Source: Sipunculus nudus (taxonomy: Eukaryota; Annelida; Sipuncula; Golfingiida; Sipunculidae). Taken from it: DNA of 64,000 nt. The notes beneath the pieces are model-generated. The model saw only the letters and a list, made by a program, of their open reading frames with translations. It did no database searches and had not been told where the DNA came from. The position numbers and the translations under genes are program-made. Below, piece by piece: positions 1-12,689 of the stretch. Each line of letters begins with the position of its first letter. Within the stretch, counting starts at the first letter, position 1. The DNA lies in the NCBI GenBank assembly GCA_026874595.1, contig CM049318.1:53102750-53166749 (forward strand), written 5' to 3'.

Positions 1-752
1 ACAGATAGAGAGTTCATAAGTTTCTTTATCCTTGGAAGGAAGTTAATAGGGGTGGTTTCCGGAAGAAATGTTAATATAAATCATGGGTCTTGTTTCGTGC
101 TTGGATATTTGGACATTTCCCCCTCAACTTTTTAAGGTTATGCGGCAAAATACCCCCTAAATTGTTTTCCGATAATTCAGTTTATATCTCCGTTTCCAAC
201 TATGCATCTCATCTTGAGAAAATGTATGACATGGCATGCGTCAGATGCCCCATTGAGGCGTCATAAAGGTTAGTAATCGCATGTTATTGAATGTTTTAAT
301 CAAACGGGAATTATGATTAGAGTGTTTAAATTTACCAAATGTGATTGTTTTGAACTAGCGTTCTTATTTCATTGGCTTCTGTCGGTTCCCCTGAGGATTG
401 TCTACCCCACCTCGTCTCAGCAAACAAATAAGGCTATAGTCTGTTTTGGCGATATTTTTAAACGCTAATATTTCTGTCCAATATGTGACAGTTACAGAAC
501 ATTCTTAGCACTCCGGCAACAGAGAATCAGATATTTGATTCTAACTTATTAAATTTTTACTTTGCAACTTTCTGGAGGTTTTCTCATGAAGTGACAGTGC
601 AGGTTGGTGTCTTTCAGCTGACGATGTTATTTATCATATTTATGGTACCAGATTATACCATCAGCCAATCAACATCGGTCAATTTTGTACATAAAATTCG
701 CAAGAAACCGAATGGTCGCCCCTTTTAGGGACAGAATAAAATTATATAGAGA
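1..752. other. No gene or repeat recognised
   Basis: AT-rich sequence with no long frame, no tandem repeat and no similarity that I can see to the dispersed families elsewhere in the window. Confidence 0.5.
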
Positions 753-1130
753 CTGTGGTTGCCTTTTTATTCGCGAGGGTTTTAAATTCGCAATATTCGC
801 GAATGGGAAATAATCGCAAATATGAAACCCTCCGGAATAAGATGTCCTATCAACCAAGATGACCTCTGGACACAACCTAATCAGCAACCAAATGTGTGCA
901 TGATACCCTTGCATTCAGTTCTTGTAAAACTTATCCATTATTGTAAAACACGCCATACTCACAGAGGCTATATCGACTGTGATACAATTCAGAAATTACT
1001 GACTGGACCAGATTATATATGGAATTGTAGGGTTCGTTCTAACTTTAAAATCATTACAAATACTGCTGATTTAATAGTTTCTAGTGCAATCGCATTAAAC
1101 CTTCGCGAAACTTTCAAAATTTAGAAATCA
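753..1130 (+). mobile_element. Miniature element with TTCGCGA motifs, copy 1 (decayed)
   Basis: The left end reads CTGTGG, then TTATTCGCGAGGGTTTTAAA and further CGCGAA motifs, matching the left end of the better preserved element at 2099-2565. The right side near 1080-1130 has CCTTCGCGAAAC in inverted orientation, but the terminal CACAG is lost. It looks like an old non-autonomous DNA transposon with no coding capacity. The right boundary is uncertain. Confidence 0.5.
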
Positions 1131-1180
1131 CGAAATTTCAGTGATTTCGAAACTAGAAATCTGAACTCTAACCATCACAA

Positions 1181-1431
1181 GCCTCCGCGCTGTGGTGGTC
1201 CCCAGGGCGGGCTGCTCTCCAACCAGTGTTTGCATTCACAGTGAATGCACCTTTGGGAATATTCCTATAAGGGTCTTCCTGGATCCGGATCATGAACCCA
1301 TTCATTGGCCTATTCTCGAGGTGCCCTGAAAGTTTCATGGGATTCCGTTCATGATTTCTTTGTGTTATATTCTGAACCAACACACAAATACAGATACAAA
1401 CTGGAATGAATGAATACCCTCCTAGCGATGG
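1181..1431 (+). repeat. Dispersed repeat family C, copy 1
   Basis: One of six copies in this window. The order of blocks is GCCTCCGC at the start, TTTGCATTCAC, GGATCCGGATCATGAACC, GGGATTCCGTTCATGA, an ACACACAAA-type stretch, GAATGAATG and CCTAGCGATGG at the end. Better copies begin GCCTCCGCC and end GGCGGAGGC, an inverted 8-9 bp pair, so this may be a non-autonomous DNA element. The reading frame here on the minus strand is a by-product. Confidence 0.7.
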
Positions 1432-1633
1432 TATTATTATAACAGGAGAACTGGCAAAAAAGAATTCACTGTTTGCAAAAAAAGAAAAGCTACATGTTTA
1501 AAAAGCACCGAATTTACTTTGAAGTGTCTTGATGGAATCTCATTAACCTTGCTACAATAGTTTTCGTCAAATACAGGTTTAAAAGTGTTTAATGACGTTT
1601 CCAATTTCTGTACTAGTTTGTGAAGACCGTAAT

Positions 1634-1937
1634 TGCCTCCCCCAGAAGGGTATGCTTTCATACGCGTTCGTGTGTTTTTGTGTTTGTTCACAACATAACT
1701 CCGGCAATCTTGATTGGAATCTCATGCAATTTTCAGTGCATTTCGGGAAAACACCAATGAGGAAACGATTCGATTTTGGTGTGGATCCAATTTCATGAAC
1801 GTCTTCAAGGAATATTACAAATGTAAGGGCTCTTATGCATGTATTCATTCATGGGAGTACGAGCCGAATAAGTAATTGCAAACATTTGTTGGGGAACTTG
1901 TTAAGTACCTCATGGCGGAGACCTACCGAAGGCCTGC
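1634..1937 (-). repeat. Dispersed repeat family C, copy 2 (inverted)
   Basis: Read on the minus strand, it has TGGATCCACACCAAAATCGA, then an AAACACAAA stretch, and CATACCCTTCTGG near the end. The start of the element appears on the plus strand as CATGGCGGAGACC near 1911. It lies about 200 bp from copy 1 in opposite orientation, which may form a large imperfect inverted repeat. Confidence 0.7.
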
Positions 1938-2098
1938 ATACTTAAGAATGGATTAACTTCACTGCCTTTACGTCTGTTGGAGGTCCCAGTGGACAGCGCT
2001 GAAGCAAGCTAGGTAAAAGACCGGGAAACAAAATTCTATCGCAGAATAAATAAAAAGAATCGCTTTCGTTTCCATTTCTTTAATACAGATCTCGAAGC

Positions 2099-2565
2099 TA
2101 CTGTGGTCGGCTTTTAGTTCGCGAGGCTTTCATATTCGCGATATTCGCGTGAGGGAAATTAAAGCAAAAATAAAACTTTCATGAGTAAGTTGCTCACACC
2201 GGTGAACATTCGTTTTAGCTTTGACTCATTGACATCTAACATGCATTATCTATACCTGTGGCCTCGCAAGGAAAAAATGATTAATCTTTTTAATATGAAT
2301 ATATATTTTTTATATTATTTGTTTGGCAAAGACTGATATTAAGAAAAATATGACATCCTATAACTTATCTGCCTATAATGGACAAGAATTTCCTCTTCTT
2401 CAATGTTCCTTTGGTCCTTCTCAAATAGAAAGTTTTTTGCGATCATATTAAATATTTCACAATGAATACTTTATGTATAGTTAAGTGTATGATAAGATCG
2501 CGAAAATCAAATCCTCGCGAATCAATGAAAAATTAGAACTCGCGAAATTTTACCCAATCACAGTA
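2099..2565 (+). mobile_element. Miniature inverted-repeat element with TA duplication and TTCGCGAG arms
   Basis: The element runs TA, CTGTGGTCGG ... CACAG, TA, so both ends carry a TA target duplication and CTGTG/CACAG termini. The inner arms are inverted: AGTTCGCGAGGCTTT on the left, and on the right TAGAACTCGCGAAATTT together with AAATCCTCGCGAATC. Length between duplications is 463 bp with no useful frame. TA duplications suggest mobilisation by a Tc1/mariner-type transposase, which is an inference from family knowledge. Copy 1 at 753-1130 is an older relative. Confidence 0.7.
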
Positions 2566-2977
2566 TTTGCTCTATATCGATTGCGCTTATTGCTGGTGCG
2601 TTTGTCATGGCAGACAGCCCAGGCGGATAGGTCCGTAACACCTGTCAATACGTATAAATTTTACGTCTTCTCGTGATCAATTTGATTTCCCGGAATTCCA
2701 GCTGAACAGCTCTCTTGGTGGATTTGCAGCAGTGAATGACCGCTGTTGGCGTCGCTGATGACGCAGTCCTCTTTTCCTTTTTTAAAGCATTCAGACTAGA
2801 GCTGATCGTCGGTGACATTTCGGAAATGGTATCTTCACTCTGTGGGTGCAGTAAAAATAAGCTACTTAGGATAGGGATGGAAAGTCCTTCTTCTGTATCT
2901 ATGTAATGAAGAAAGGAGTAACAGCTGAAATTGAGGATGAATTTAAAGCCAGCTAGATATATGCATTCTCAGGAATG
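2566..2977. other. No gene recognised
   Basis: Mixed-composition sequence between two elements. I see no splice-bounded frame, tandem repeat or known RNA here. Confidence 0.45.
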
Positions 2978-3335
2978 CACACCTGCGCCATCTTAGCGGT
3001 CCTTAATGTTGGGTACTCCGCAACCCGTGTTTTCGTCCACTTATTGGCTAATAATCTCAGGTTCATTGGTGCATAATTGAGTTCCCCAATAAATGTTTGA
3101 ATTCACTTATTCGGCTCATATTCCCATGTTCAATTGTGTATATGACTTCACATATGTGAATATTCCTGGAAGTCCTTCCTTGATCCGGATCGTGAGCCGG
3201 ACCCACACCAAAATCTAATCGATTCTTTACCGACCAAAGTGCCCTAGAAATTTCATTGGATTCCGTTCATGATTGCGTGAGTTATGGTGTGGACAAACAC
3301 ACATGATCGTGAATGAATGCATATCCCCTGGCAAC
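2978..3335 (+). repeat. Dispersed repeat family C, copy 3
   Basis: Contains ACTTATTCGGCTCATATTCC, CTTGATCCGGATCGTGAGCC, CACACCAAAATCTAATCGAT, TTCATTGGATTCCGTTCATG and GAATGAATGCATA in family order. The first 100 bp hold a partial duplication of the CACTTATT block, which makes this copy longer than the others. Confidence 0.7.
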
Positions 3336-3424
3336 AATTCACCTACCATTTCTAAAGAATTCATGCGATTTCTGGCTAAGTCTGTTTGGACATAAATACA
3401 CTCATGTCACAAATGACAGAAAAG

Positions 3425-3720
3425 TTTTTATAACGCCTCTGTGAAGGGTATATGAACTTGTTTTTCTATAGGCTGTAAGTAAACACAGCTTTTTTTAAAC
3501 TAAAAAAGCATGTAACCTTGGGTGGTTGCTTGCAAAAATGTTGAAGTTGAATGCAACACGATCTGACTTGCCGCTCTATGTGCTAATTGAATGTGTTTGG
3601 ATATATTTTGCGGGCGCCCCACATGTTATAAACATGTGGATATAAACAAAATAAAGAGGTTCAAGGAAGTAACTTTAGTTGACAGACGTCAGATTGATGA
3701 ATAGGCCCCTTTAAGAAGAT
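3425..3720 (-). repeat. Dispersed repeat family D, copy 1 (palindrome-bearing)
   Basis: A minus-strand copy of a roughly 300-bp repeat found seven times in the window. Blocks on the minus strand are TTAAAGGGGCC, AATCTGACGTCTG, a hairpin (CCACATGTT, loop TAT, AACATGTGG), a CAAACACATTCAA block, and at its far end CACAGAGGCGTTATAAA. The hairpin lies at 3619-3639. No coding potential. Superfamily unknown. Confidence 0.7.
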
Positions 3721-4817
3721 TACCAATATGTATATTTACTGTCTATGTGTGGTAAAACGTTTTACATGAGACAGAGGTGCAAATACCATTAATGAGCAAG
3801 AAATATAAGACTCGAAGTTAAGAAAAGAAATGACTTCTATAGTCTATGTGATTTACTTATTGCTAATGATTGAAAACTAAAAGCGTACTGGCAGACACTC
3901 AATTCTAGCTGATATTACCACGTGTCATAACTTTTACAAAAAAGTAACCAAATTAAGTTTCAAAGTTATCTTTTACAACCATTTATTCCTACAGGATTCT
4001 ACAGGACAGACTGTTTATGTGCTTGCCTGGGGATATGTAAAAAAAAACAAAGTGTTTTATTGGTGACACCGTGAAAATTAGCTTCAGCTTTTATTACAGG
4101 TTTATAATGCGTACGACCACCCCCGTATCTTCCAGATGTTACATTAACTAGGGTCGTAATCTGACGGTGGCCGCTGATAGGAATCACAATAAGAGAGAAT
4201 AAAGACATTCAGGGCACGGTGTTAGATCACAAAAGCAGAACTCTAGGCACAATAGGATTAATTACGTAATCAGCTGAGACGTTCTGTATTAGATTAAATC
4301 ACTGAGCCAGTATGGACCGGGTTACCAATGTCTACCTCAGAAGGGATCATCGGGTAAATTAAAGACCCTTCCCCAACGGAGCCGTTGATTGAGAGTTCCA
4401 TTCCAAGGGCATTGATATTTGCCTTTTATTATCGCATACATCGACAGTGAGAGCGCATGGGCAGATAAAACCAGATTAGCAGGTCTTTATTATTCTCATG
4501 TAATTATTTCTTCTCTGTATTTATTTTAGCCTAGAGTTGCCGTAACATGCTATCTATAGGTTCCATTTATATATATAATATATAACAATCGGCCCCTGAA
4601 TGTAAATGTACGTTATTTGTCTCAGTGATCAAATGAAGATGACAATATAGACCGATAGTACCCAGGCTTTTAATTGTTTTCATTGCGATGGAAACATAAA
4701 TATGAAATGCAGGTCTTGGTAATTTTCTCCTGAGAATGGCGTGATCATTGCGAGGGGGGTCCGTGCATTGTTTCAGCATATCATTGCTTCAACGAAGAAG
4801 TAGTTCAAGGAATGCAA
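3721..4817. other. No gene recognised
   Basis: About 1.1 kb with only short chance frames. A small dyad CAACGG/CCGTTG lies near 4375. No similarity to the dispersed families is visible. Confidence 0.45.
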
Positions 4818-5074
4818 GCCTCCGCCATGTGAAGGTCCCTATTGTCGGGTGATCCACAACCCATGTTTGCATCCTCTTATTCATTCGGCCCACCTTCTCA
4901 GGTTCATTAATGTTTAAGTGACTTTCCATTTGTGTATACTCCTTCATGACATTTCTTAACCCGGATCATGTGAGGGATCCGCATAAATATGTAATCGATT
5001 CATCACTAGTCCATTCCAGAAAATGTTCTGAACAAACACACACACAAACACATACACGAACCTGTCGGCGGCAC
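4818..5074 (+). repeat. Dispersed repeat family C, copy 4
   Basis: Starts GCCTCCGCCATGTGAAGGTC. It continues with CAACCCATGTTTGCAT, TCATTCGGCCCACC, ACCCGGATCATG, TAATCGATTC, an ACACACACAAACACA stretch and TGTCGGCGGCA. Somewhat shortened in the middle compared with copy 3. Confidence 0.7.
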
Positions 5075-5159
5075 AGATTGCATCATTGATTATGGTGAGA
5101 AGTACGTTGCGTGATCGTTCAAATAAGAGCACATAGATCTATCATAATGCTTGCGTTTA

Positions 5160-5405
5160 GGGATGACTTTATTTCTGGAAAAGGAGAGTTATAAAAGGGC
5201 CCTGGGCCACAAAGTTTACCGTTACACTGGACAAGCCCCTATTTTGTTTCGAAGACACATTTCTCAGGAGAAAATCTTTGGGCCGATCCCGGATTCGAAC
5301 CCATGTTGGTGGCGCGTACCAAGTCCGGCGTACCAACCGCTTCGCTAGAAAAGCTGGCTTCACTAGCGAGACAATTCGGTCCGCTTTTATGTCACTCCGT
5401 AACAA
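5160..5405 (-). mobile_element. tRNA-derived SINE, family B, copy 1
   Basis: Read on the minus strand, the unit starts TTACGGAGTGACATAAAAGC, then has a tRNA-like head with an A-box-like TAGCGAAGCGGTTGGTACGC and a B-box GGGTTCGAATCC. A body follows containing GGGGCTTGTCC and AAACTTTGTGGCCCAGGG. The head resembles RNA polymerase III internal promoters, as in tRNA-derived SINEs. Two further copies lie at 7903-8290. Two overlapping frames here are by-products of the repeat. Confidence 0.75.
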
Positions 5406-6736
5406 GACACGTGATAAATTAATTCTCAATTTTATTTTAATCTTATAATATATATTTGATCAAGAACGGCAATTTTGTTAACGTTGTACACGGCTTTTAT
5501 TGTGCACACCATCTATCACACTCCGTGCGAAATTACAGTCCAGAATTCTCTTGTTGCGTATATATTTGTATTTGTAAGAAACTTGATTTAAAATATATCT
5601 TTGAGTACTGTTAACAATTAGCACTTATGTTGCGACATTTCTTGCGTGAAATAAAATGACCTGCATATACTCCAATTATCATATCATATGTTACATATAT
5701 CATATATTCCGTACACTTAAAATGCGGCCCCTGGGGTCTAAGCAGTAAAAGACAAAGGGACCAGGTATATCAGAGACAAAAACCTTTTATTTAAAGCCTT
5801 AACCATTACCAGTTGATCTGGAGTATTTAGCTTAAATGTATACAAAGGATTATGAAAGAACATATGACAAGAAATATTACAATATTTGCAAACGCACAAC
5901 AGGGCCACTTGTAAGATGAATAGCTTTGTAATGAGTGCTCGATGAAGTTTACTAAATTATGGATATAAAGGTGTTTTATTTTCGGCAAATGACGAGAAGA
6001 AAACAAAATAAATAAAAAAAACTGCACAAATCCAAAATTACAACTACACAGTTTCCATTTACAGCTGCACAATTAGGGGTCAACTGCCCATTAAAATATA
6101 CGCTGACAAATTAAAAAACATTTTAAAAATGGTCTGATTTGTTTTAAGCAGCGTTATACATGTTATCGCCGAAGCTATGTGAATACTGAAGAATGATAAA
6201 ATATCTGTTTCTTCCACCCGATTTTTAAGTGCCACTTTTAGAAAAGACTTGTCTCGTAACTCTTGACTTCTCGAAAGACCCCCCTGTTTGAGGCGGAAAA
6301 TGAGTTTTAATAAAAAAAAGTACTTTTACCGTCTTGATGGCTTTGCACTGATTGCAAACGGTTCCACTTAAAACAAACTGTCCGGGAACACCCAGACGTA
6401 GTCTTCTCCGGCGCGACCGCCATCAGACGACAAAATACGTTATTAATACCTCCCTGGACAATCATTGCTCATGTTGACAACAGCCTCGGTCTTGTCATTC
6501 TCTCCTCTCTGAAGCTTCCGAGGAATCAAAAATTAACAACAAGATGAATTACCCATCCTACATTTATTTGTAGGGACTGTTTTAAAGAGATCATGAATAC
6601 TTGTCCAACAGATAAATAAAAATTATAAGATCATTTAAGTGAAAAGGTTAATTTTACGACATGTAAAAATCATTCAGCAGCATTTATAAATCTGACAGGT
6701 TATAATCCATTTGTTAGTCTGCATAGTGCTATTCAT

Positions 6737-6740
<4 letters not shown>
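5406..6740. other. No gene recognised
   Basis: AT-rich, with short chance frames only, one of them (about 5827-6072, minus strand) hydrophobic because of T-rich codons. I see no repeat family in it. Confidence 0.45.

Positions 6741-6792
<52 letters not shown>
6741..6792. repeat. (AT)n microsatellite, left of the pogo-like element
   Basis: An uninterrupted run of 26 TA dinucleotides that ends exactly where the pogo-like element begins. Confidence 0.95.
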
Positions 6793-8140
<1,348 letters not shown>

Positions 8141-8292
8141 CGGGGTGACATAAAAGCGGACCGAACTGTCTCCTGAGTGAAGCTTGCTTTGCTAGCGAAG
8201 CGGTTGGTACGGCGGACTTGTGCGCCACCGACCTGGGTTCGACTCCCGGATAGGCCTAGGACTTTTACCCTCAACAATTTGTCTTCGTAACT
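8141..8292 (+). mobile_element. tRNA-derived SINE, family B, copy 3 (second of a dimer, truncated)
   Basis: Directly follows copy 2, head to tail, starting GACGGGGTGACATAAAAGCG. It repeats the tRNA-like head, including GGGTTCGACTCCCGG, and stops after AATTTGTCTTCG, so about 90 bp of the body are missing. This copy retains TCTCCTGAGTGAAGCTTGC, which copy 2 lacks. Confidence 0.75.
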
Positions 8293-9398
8293 ACATATAT
8301 ATAATCTTCTAGAATGTTCCCATAAAATACATCAAATCAGTACACGCTGGAAAGAAAATTTATGCGTTAGACACCTTTTGATTTTGCACCGACTCTACGG
8401 CCTGCATTATTTTAGCTGCATTATTGTCGTCATATACTAATATCTAAAATCTAAGGTGTTATCAGAAACCCTCTTTAACGGATAATGTTCATCAAAGTAC
8501 TTTCTTAATCGCCTCGAGGTATGTAAGCAAAAGCTTAATGGTCATAATTATTGTGATACTTTATGACTTGTATGGAAGTTATTATATCTTATATACATGA
8601 ATCATCAATGGATATTCAGTGAATTTTGTTTGAAGAAATACAATAAAAACAAGCAGAACTCGATAATGAGCAAAAAAAATGCAGACAAAAAAACTGTCAT
8701 AATACACGCCCACGCTTTTGAAGAGAATTTATAGATTTTTAGCAAAAGAAGGGGTCATATGAAAACATAAAAGCAAAGATGTCTTTGCATGCAATATTTA
8801 GATTAAACGTGAGATACAAAATCATGCCGCACGCAAAAAGCTGTTGTTACCCAACTTAAATGTCTGGCAGTTAATTGTAACGGCTCTTCAAAACACACAC
8901 GTCTAGAATGTAAAAAAAATACCTTTCCCAGCTGTCCTTTTTTGCAACCGGCACAAAATATGAGATATCGCATAAAGAAAGGAAAAGGGAACTACAAAGC
9001 CGACGAAGACATTAAATATGTATAGGATAGAATGTTTTGGAAAAACAACATCGACATTTTGAGGAAAACAGCCTCAGCAGATATTTCATGCAGTCCGGCT
9101 GTATGTCTAGGTGTTATAAAGAGAAAGCGGAAACAATTCAGTTAAAGAAAAGGTGATTAGTTTATAATCTAATGCATCTTTGCTGCGATGTTCATGCCAC
9201 TAACATAATATAGATATACAGGATTTTTTTAGAACATGCAAAAACCTCTTCTGAAAGCTAACTCCTTCATGGAAAGAAGTTATTATATTATTTTTTTACA
9301 AAGTTCGTAAAAATATATATTGTGGTCTAATTATGATAATACCTGTCATGATAATGATTGTTGAAGATATATAAATAATCTCAACAGTGAAACCCTTA
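8293..9398. other. No gene recognised
   Basis: AT-rich stretch with no long frame and no visible similarity to other parts of the window. Confidence 0.45.
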
Positions 9399-9672
9399 CT
9401 GGTCCAGCTGTTAAGAGAAGAATTGTGCAAAAAGCGAAAGAAGCATGAAACTAGGCATAATAGTTGGCCAGACCATACTTAACATTTTCAGATATAGGGC
9501 CAAGCGGAATTAACCCCATGTTGGTCAAAATCCAAGATGGCGTTCAAGATGGCCGCCGGATTATAAAATATCAATACATTCGGATATATTTGTCCTATAA
9601 TGCTTTCCAAGTGCACTATTCCTATGTTTTCGGGGCCAATAAATTCATTTATGAGGGTTTAAAGACCGTAAA
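9399..9672 (-). repeat. Inverted arm with AAGATGGC motifs, left
   Basis: This block is the reverse complement of the blocks at 12064-12343 and 12405-12676, at roughly three quarters identity by eye. Shared segments are GAATTGTGCAAAA, GAAGCATGAAAC, CCAGACCATAC, AATCCAAGATGGCG, AAGATGGCCGCC, ATATTTGTCCTA and AAATTCATTTATGAGGGTTT. With the right arm it could bound a 2.9-kb DNA element. Confidence 0.7.
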
Positions 9673-12063
9673 ATGACTATGTGAATGAATCCTGGTTTTG
9701 TTAATATTAAAATTGTCCCAAATTTGCTTTCGTTTACTAGCACATGTACAGCAAACATTATTTGTTCGGTTTTGCACAGGTGTCGCATACATTTTGATTG
9801 TATTCAAATGAAAGTGTCCTTTGATGGCTTAGGTTTGTCTGCTGTGTCATGCATTTGGATGCTTGTATTGTTGAACAGTTTTTATTGCAATATTCTTCCT
9901 TTGAATATTCCTTTATTTGCATAATTACAAATGTAATTGCTTTGAAAAGGTGATGGTTGCAACCATCCGAGCCATGGAGTGTGGCTTGTAATAGTAATTA
10001 AAACTAACTGCCCATATAAACTATATATTATAATAAAATAAATTAGACAATCCATATAATATAGAGATTATCTTGCTTCTAACTTTTATATCAGACTGAA
10101 TGCGTGCATGGCAGGATACAGACCTATATATTCAGCTGTATATATTCTGCCTTGTGTACCTAATGAAATTGTACGTGCTAAAAGTCCTTTTTTCATCAGC
10201 ACACCCAACGGTTAAAGTTGATAATTTTTTTTTAATACTGCGCCTTTAAATGAAAGTGTCATTTGCTGGGGTAGGTTTAATATGATAATATTTCATTTCT
10301 GATATCCCCTGTTTGATATCCCATTATCTGCATGCTAAAAAATGTATTAACTGCTTTGCAGAGGTGAGCGATGAAAGAAACTTAGGTATCCTGTCTCGTA
10401 TCAAAGTGGGAGCTTGATATATCCGTGAAGAATACTAAGGACTTTAAAGAAATCTACGAACATGATATTAAATTTTACCATCAACTTAAAATTCAAATCT
10501 TTATTAGTGCAATTAAGAAATAGAAAAAAGTTCAGCTGAAATTGAATTTAAATGTACTAGTAACATGTATTTGAACTTCATGTCTGTTTCAAAGGAAATA
10601 CTTTTATTTAAGATACGCGCTTATATAGACGGTCACACCTGTTTGCTGTATAGATTCTAAGCTTCTTTTGCCATGAAGTGATGGCTTTCAAACTGTATGT
10701 TGGCATGAAACCAGAATCAACACACATTTAGAGGTACGCAACATGTTGCTATATGCCGCCTTTGTAATATGGCGATAAATGCATGAAATAGTCATTACTC
10801 ATGTAAATATCTTTTGCAGATTATTAATTTTGTGATATGGTGATGATGTAGACTTTAGCCTGTATGCTCGTATGAAAGAACCAACACGTGTCAGTAAAAT
10901 ATCACTGCCCTTTGTTGTGATGCTTTCTTTGTGATATAGAACTAGTTCCTGGCCAACGATTTGCCATTAAAATTCACTTTGCATAATGTGTTTATGTCAA
11001 CAAAATACTTTTATTTGCTGACATTATGCACATTTATAGATTCATATTGTTCCTGCATGTATTGTTAGAAATATTCACTACATGTATGAGTCGGAGCTGC
11101 CAGATTCAAGCTAGCTGATCTTTCATGGATGGATGCTCAGAAAATGGAAAAGCAAGGCGGAAGATATAGAGAGTCGAATTCACAAAACAAGGTTAAAAAT
11201 ATAATGCACCCTCAGGTTCCAGACATGCATTTTATCTTCAACTTGAGTACCTCAAATTCAATACAAAGTTTGGTTTGAGTTTTTATCGACTTGTTTGGTG
11301 ATTGTAACTTTCCTGTACTTTCAACTTCTGAGATCTGGCACCTAAGTACAGTTACACTTTCCCTTTGTCAGTTTAATGTCCAATTGCAGAATGCTTGGGA
11401 AACTTGTATTTCATACCATCTGCTTTATTAAGTAAACCTACATTTTTTAGAATACACTATTTCTGAACACTATTACTGAACAGAACAGTTTATTACAGCA
11501 TTCCTTGTAATATTGCCAGCAATTTTTAATTACCTGTGCCTGAATATTTTCTTTTAGATTTGGCAGGACAAGAGCGTTTTTCTTCTGGTAAAACACACAC
11601 AATTCAACTCACTATCGGTTCTTTTTATCTTAGGTGCAAGGTTCAGTTCGATCTACAATTTTGAATCTTGTGCACTTGAAGATAAAATATGTACTGAGTC
11701 TTCATGCAAGCAAAGAGTCTGGAAGCTGGCAAAAGAACCATTAACACATAAACAAAAAAAATGTCTTTAACATGGATTGTACAACTGGTTATAATAACAA
11801 CTACAAGGCATTTTCCATGGGTCGGAAGGCTAAGTAGTGGACGGAATCAGAGGACACGAAGAAAACAACCGACTCTGTACCGACCTTTACCAATCGACTG
11901 TCCCTTTCATTACATTGAAAGAGACAGTGTTTAAAAACTTAAAATTAACAAATATATTACATTTCAGCAGGGTAATCAACAGATACGTTTTACTGTTCGA
12001 TGTGCTATTTTAGTACAATTTCAATTCCAACAAAATCAGACTTCATTCACACATTCATGATAC
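9673..12063. other. Interior between inverted arms, with faint internal repeats
   Basis: No credible frame. Some segments recur in diverged form. GAAAGTGTCCTTTGATGGCTT (9811 on) resembles GAAAGTGTCATTTGCTGGGG (10253 on), each followed downstream by a TGCTTTG...AGGTGA block. Two further segments near 10680 and 10840 share TGATGG, ACTGTATG, GGCATGAAA and CCAACAC-like blocks. This may be the decayed interior of a DNA element bounded by the inverted arms. Confidence 0.4.
9957..10045 (+). mobile_element. SINE tail fragment related to the element at 23095-23340
   Basis: CCATCCGAGCCATGGAGTGT followed by TAGTAATTAAAACTAACTG and AAATAAATTAGAC parallels CCATTCGAGCCATGGAGAGT, TAGTTATTATAACTAGTTG and AAATAAATAAAG at 23261-23332. 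Only the 3' third is present, with no tRNA-like head. Confidence 0.5.
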
Positions 12064-12343
12064 AGACCTCAAACCCTTATAAATGAATTTCTCAATCCCA
12101 ATAACATAAAAACAGTGCACTTGCAATGCATTCTAGGACAAATATAACCCGCTGTATTGGTATTTTATATTTCGGTGGCCATCTTGGCCGCCATCTTGGA
12201 TTTTTACCAAGACATGGTGAATTCCGCTCGGCTCCATATATGCACTTATGGAGTATGGTCTGGAAAATCATTAAGCCAAGTTTCATTCTTCTTTCATCTT
12301 TTGCACAATTTTCTCAATATGCAGCTTCACCGCTGGACTAATG
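12064..12343 (+). repeat. Inverted arm with AAGATGGC motifs, right copy 1
   Basis: It is the reverse complement of 9399-9672. It carries GGCCATCTTGGCCGCCATCT, CCAAGACATGGTGAATTCCG, GTATGGTCTGG, AGTTTCATTCTTCTTTCATC, TTTTGCACAATTT and CACCGCTGGACTA. Two frames here are by-products. Confidence 0.7.
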
Positions 12344-12404
12344 GAAATATTACCAAAATCTTGATAAAAACCGTGCTAATAAGTATCTGAAGAGGTTTGA
12401 AACC

Positions 12405-12676
12405 CCAAAAATTGAATTTCTCAGCCCAAAGAACATAATAACAGAGTATTTGCAATGTTTTGTGGGGACATTATAACTCAAGTTATTGACATTTTCTAAT
12501 CTGGCGGCCATCTTGGTCGCCATCTTGGTTTAGACAAGATAATTTTTTTTTCAGCTTTGCCCTATATCTGAAATTCATCAACAAGCTCCAAAGAATTCTT
12601 TTGCCAACTTCCATGCTTCTTTCATTTTTTGCACAATTCCTCCAAATATGGGAGCTTAACCGCTGGACTATACCAT
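12405..12676 (+). repeat. Inverted arm with AAGATGGC motifs, right copy 2
   Basis: A direct, diverged duplicate of the preceding block about 330 bp downstream. It carries GAATTTCTCAGCCCAAAGAA, CTGGCGGCCATCTTGGTCGC, CATGCTTCTTTCATTTTTTG, CACAATTCC and TTAACCGCTGGACTA. Tandem duplication of terminal blocks is common in non-autonomous DNA elements. Confidence 0.7.
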
Positions 12677-12689
12677 TTTTGTCCCCCCA

